Positions 61,900-64,000 of a stretch of 64,000 nucleotides of DNA are shown here, piece after piece. Each line of letters opens with the position of its first letter. The first letter of the stretch is position 1. Below the pieces are notes generated by a model that saw nothing but the letters and a program-made list of their open reading frames with translations, searched no databases and was not told where the DNA came from. Location of the stretch: the NCBI RefSeq assembly GCF_964340395.1, contig NC_135549.1:23057342-23121341 (forward strand), given 5' to 3'. Position numbers and translations under genes: made by a program. Origin of the DNA: Glandiceps talaboti. Its lineage: Eukaryota; Hemichordata; Enteropneusta; Spengelidae.

Positions 61900-62039
61900 G
61901 CATTGATAATAATGAGGACGTCGACAGAGACTTCTTAGCTGGAATCTATGAAAGAATTAAAAAGTGTGAATTTCAACCTGGTGTTGATCACGTTACGCAG
62001 GTCCGGAAACTTGACCAAAGTATTGTAGGACATAAACCA
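61900..62039 (+). CDS. IQSEC: IQSEC exon 5: end of Sec7 and Sec7-PH linker
   Basis: Acceptor tttgtttag ends at 61899; donor GTAAGT starts at 62040. Two bases complete the Gly begun at 61506, then 46 codons, phase 0. The peptide GIDNNEDVDRDFLAGIYERI closes the Sec7 domain. DHVTQVRKLDQSIVGHKP is the linker helix before the PH domain, matching vertebrate DHVSQVQ..IVGKKP. The intron before it carries a copy of a CTAG-ended MITE (about 61613-61840). Confidence 0.95.
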
Positions 62040-62356
62040 GTAAGTATACGTAACGTTGTTAGATTTGTTTCATTTCATGTAATTTCTAGATTATGTGTTC
62101 GAGTAGTGATGAAATGTCGGGTGAAATAAAGGAATCTATTTGCTTTAAAAAGATAGAGGTACAGATTAGATATGGGGAAAACATGAAAAAACGTGTACCT
62201 GAAACCAAGTTGGTATTGAACAGTGTGGACAATTTCTAATAGCAACTTTCTTGGCAAATTATTAATTCATGAAACAGAAGGTGACCCATTTTGATTCAGA
62301 ATAACCCCTCTCTGAAAAATGTTTAGTAATGTGAAGGTATAATTTTGTTGTTTCAG

Positions 62357-62476
62357 ATTTTAACAGAATCTCACCGGAGACTAGTTTGTTATGTGAGACT
62401 GTTTGAAGTTCATGACCCAACAAAGAAAGAGAAACTTCACCAAAGAGAAGTCTTCCTATTTAATGATATGATGGTG
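62357..62476 (+). CDS. IQSEC: IQSEC exon 6: PH domain, first strands
   Basis: Acceptor ttgtttcag ends at 62356; donor GTAAGT starts at 62477. It is exactly 40 codons, phase 0 at both ends. [20 protein letters not shown] and [14 protein letters not shown] match the opening strands of the PH domain in the family (HRRLVCYCRLFEV, LHQREIFLFNDLLV). In relatives this domain binds acidic phosphoinositides and helps membrane recruitment and activation. Confidence 0.95.
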
Positions 62477-62899
62477 GTAAGTTTTATATAATCCATTATC
62501 ATCATGTGAACAAGTAACAAATATGCAGTCTATGTTACTTGAATCACATGCCTCATGGTTGGCAAGCTGCTCAGATTTGCAAACAGCGCCCTCTGGTGAC
62601 ACAGTATTGATATTGTAATACTGGTGAAACCTGTTCACGCTGTGTTCTGTATTGGGTATTAAGATTTCAATTGGTGTGGTTTTAGTAAACCATACAAACT
62701 TACGCTATGAAATTTTGAGTCTATTTTGCATATTCTGGTAGTGGTTGCTGAATATATGACCATCTCTAGATAATGTATGTCTGTGGTATTTGTCGAGTTT
62801 CGTCTTTTGTAGTTTTATGTAGAAAAAAGTTAAACAATGCATGATTAAACTGTGTTGAAACGAGTTGATAAATATCAGTATTTTGTATTATCTTTGTAG

Positions 62900-62999
62900 G
62901 TGACTAAGATTTTGACCAGGCGGAAAACATCAATCACATACAATTACAAGAAGTCTTTCCCTCTACATGGTATGACAGTACTACTATTTGAGACACCAT
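62900..62999 (+). CDS. IQSEC: IQSEC exon 7: PH domain middle
   Basis: Acceptor tctttgtag ends at 62899; donor GTAAGT starts at 63000. It has 33 codons and one base (phase 1): VTKILTRRKTSITYNYKKSF, then PLHGMTVLLFETP. It aligns with vertebrate VTKIFQKKKNSVTYSFRQSF. Basic residues in the RRK..YKK stretch fit a phosphoinositide-binding face (inference). Confidence 0.93.
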
Positions 63000-63356
63000 G
63001 TAAGTAGAATGCTGATATTACTGTAAACCTAGATATTTTTGCAATTTTATAGTCTTCAGCAAGTTCCCAAAGACCAAGTTTGACTATTTACCAGACTAGT
63101 ATTAGTACATTGTGTTCATGTACAAGAAGGCATTTTAGTAACTACATATTTTTATGCTTTTTGTTTTCTAGCGAATAAGCGAACATAAGTCTTTAGTGAA
63201 AATTGCCAGGTTTACATTATCTGTCAATACTTAACTTCTTAGTTGGTAGAGTTGCTGGCTTGTTCTCTATACTATGCTGGTTTTGTTCCTCATTGTCGGT
63301 TTGTTTCCGATTGTGTATTGTGTGTGCATACATCTTGTCCCCTCCAAGTGTGTGTA
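63000..63356. other. IQSEC intron, unique part
   Basis: No exon-like segment; exons 7 and 8 join in phase. Confidence 0.7.
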
Positions 63357-63426
63357 ATGTGCATGCGTGCGTGCGTGCGTGTATATGTAATGTATGTATG
63401 TACATACTTACGTATGTATGTATGTA

Positions 63427-63497
<71 letters not shown>

Positions 63498-63546
63498 ATG
63501 TATGTATGTATGTATGTATGTATGTATGTATGTATGTATGTATGTG
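63357..63546. repeat. (GT)n/(GTAT)n microsatellite in IQSEC intron
   Basis: GTGC repeats, GTAT repeats, a pure GT tract (63430-63481), then GTAT to 63546. The open frames on both strands are artefacts. Confidence 0.97.
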
Positions 63547-63657
63547 TTTAGAAATGGTGCATTTATCATATGCTACTGCCAAGTAGAGCGTACTATTTAA
63601 TACTAATCTTGATGATATGTGATGGTAACACAATAATTGTTGTAATATCTGTTTCAG

Positions 63658-63810
63658 ACTACCAGTATGGTGTCAGACTGACCACAGTCGTAGACAACAA
63701 AATTCTAATAACATTTACAGCTCAAAGTCAGGAAGATAGAAATCGCTTTGTTGATGATTTAAGAGAATCAATTATGGAAGTCAATGAAATGGAAGACATC
63801 AGAATAGGAG
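63658..63810 (+). CDS. IQSEC: IQSEC exon 8: PH domain C-terminal part and helix
   Basis: Acceptor gtttcag ends at 63657; donor GTAAGA starts at 63811. Two bases complete Tyr, then 50 codons and one base (phase 1). YQYGVRLTTVVDNKILITFT and the helix AQSQEDRNRFVDDLRESIME, VNEMEDIRIG correspond to the last PH strands and C-terminal helix of the family. The open phase-1 donor shows that the gene continues past the window; the C-terminal tail is not present. Confidence 0.94.
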
Positions 63811-63828
63811 GTAAGAATCTATGCATGC

Positions 63829-63952
63829 ACATACATACACACACACTCGCATGTACCATACACACATACACACACATATTATTTGTTCTGGGAGGTAACT
63901 ATAACTAACTTTGTTTGTTTGTTTGTTTGTTTTGTTTGTTTGTTTGTTAAAC
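63829..63952. repeat. (CA)-rich tract and (GTTT)n after exon 8
   Basis: CACACATACA-type repeats at 63829-63880, and GTTT repeats at 63911-63949, within the intron that leaves the window. Confidence 0.85.
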
Positions 63953-64000
63953 CTTGTGATTGAGAGAAGGGATGGTGAAAAAATTAATTTCCAACCATAA

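Noticed and set aside
1-64000. Functional tRNA or rRNA genes
   Set aside because: Only tRNA-like fragments (51116 and weakly 27750) without a complete cloverleaf were seen; no rRNA sequence was recognised.

Overview
This is a window of an intron-rich animal genome. It is AT-rich, with GT-AG introns, long non-coding stretches, many microsatellites and minisatellites, short inverted-repeat transposons, and a LINE 3' end. Nothing in it looks bacterial or viral. The main gene is of a type found across Bilateria. Repeat style and abundant ACATGTA-type words suggest a marine invertebrate (lophotrochozoan or non-vertebrate deuterostome), but the species cannot be fixed from the sequence.

The one firmly identified gene is an IQSEC/BRAG-family Arf guanine-nucleotide exchange factor on the + strand at 51.5-63.8 kb. 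Eight consecutive coding exons join without any frame conflict into 928 codons: the conserved block around the IQ motif, a long Ser/Thr-rich linker, a complete Sec7 domain with the catalytic glutamate, and a PH domain. The gene is cut at both ends. Its start lies upstream of 51,536 and its C-terminus beyond 63,810. Two short ATG-initiated stretches at 14.27 kb and 43.6 kb end in splice donors of the right phase (2) and could be alternative first exons; this is speculative.

On the - strand at 35.1-40.05 kb there is a chain of exon-like open segments (39891-40050, 39485-39750, 38747-38968, 36613-36690, possibly 35065-35157). Their splice phases agree at every junction. I read this as an unrecognised gene, or part of one, antisense to and possibly nested in the first IQSEC intron.

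The rest is repeats, by region. 0-7 kb: little besides foldback elements and one CTGT microsatellite in a hairpin loop. 7-8.2 kb: an old diverged satellite. 8.2-11.6 kb: a 3.4-kb array of 36-bp units with a recent 503-bp higher-order duplication. 12.2-13.4 kb: a 44-bp array built from the end of a transposon, then a second dispersed element. 14.5-34 kb: microsatellites, a 72-bp array, two long-TIR MITEs. 34.2-36 kb: a 75-85-bp array from another MITE end, and a 50-bp array. 38-50 kb: CATC and GT/GTAT microsatellites, MITEs and a 34-bp array. 51.1-51.5 kb: a tRNA-like SINE. 53.4-60 kb: intronic arrays of 49, ~130, ~75 and 56 bp, a LINE tail, and a 1.49-kb inverted-repeat transposon.

The most unusual theme is that at least three separate minisatellites (12.2, 34.3 and 53.4 kb) have units matching the terminal inverted repeats of MITEs found elsewhere in the same window, which suggests that transposon ends repeatedly seed tandem arrays here.
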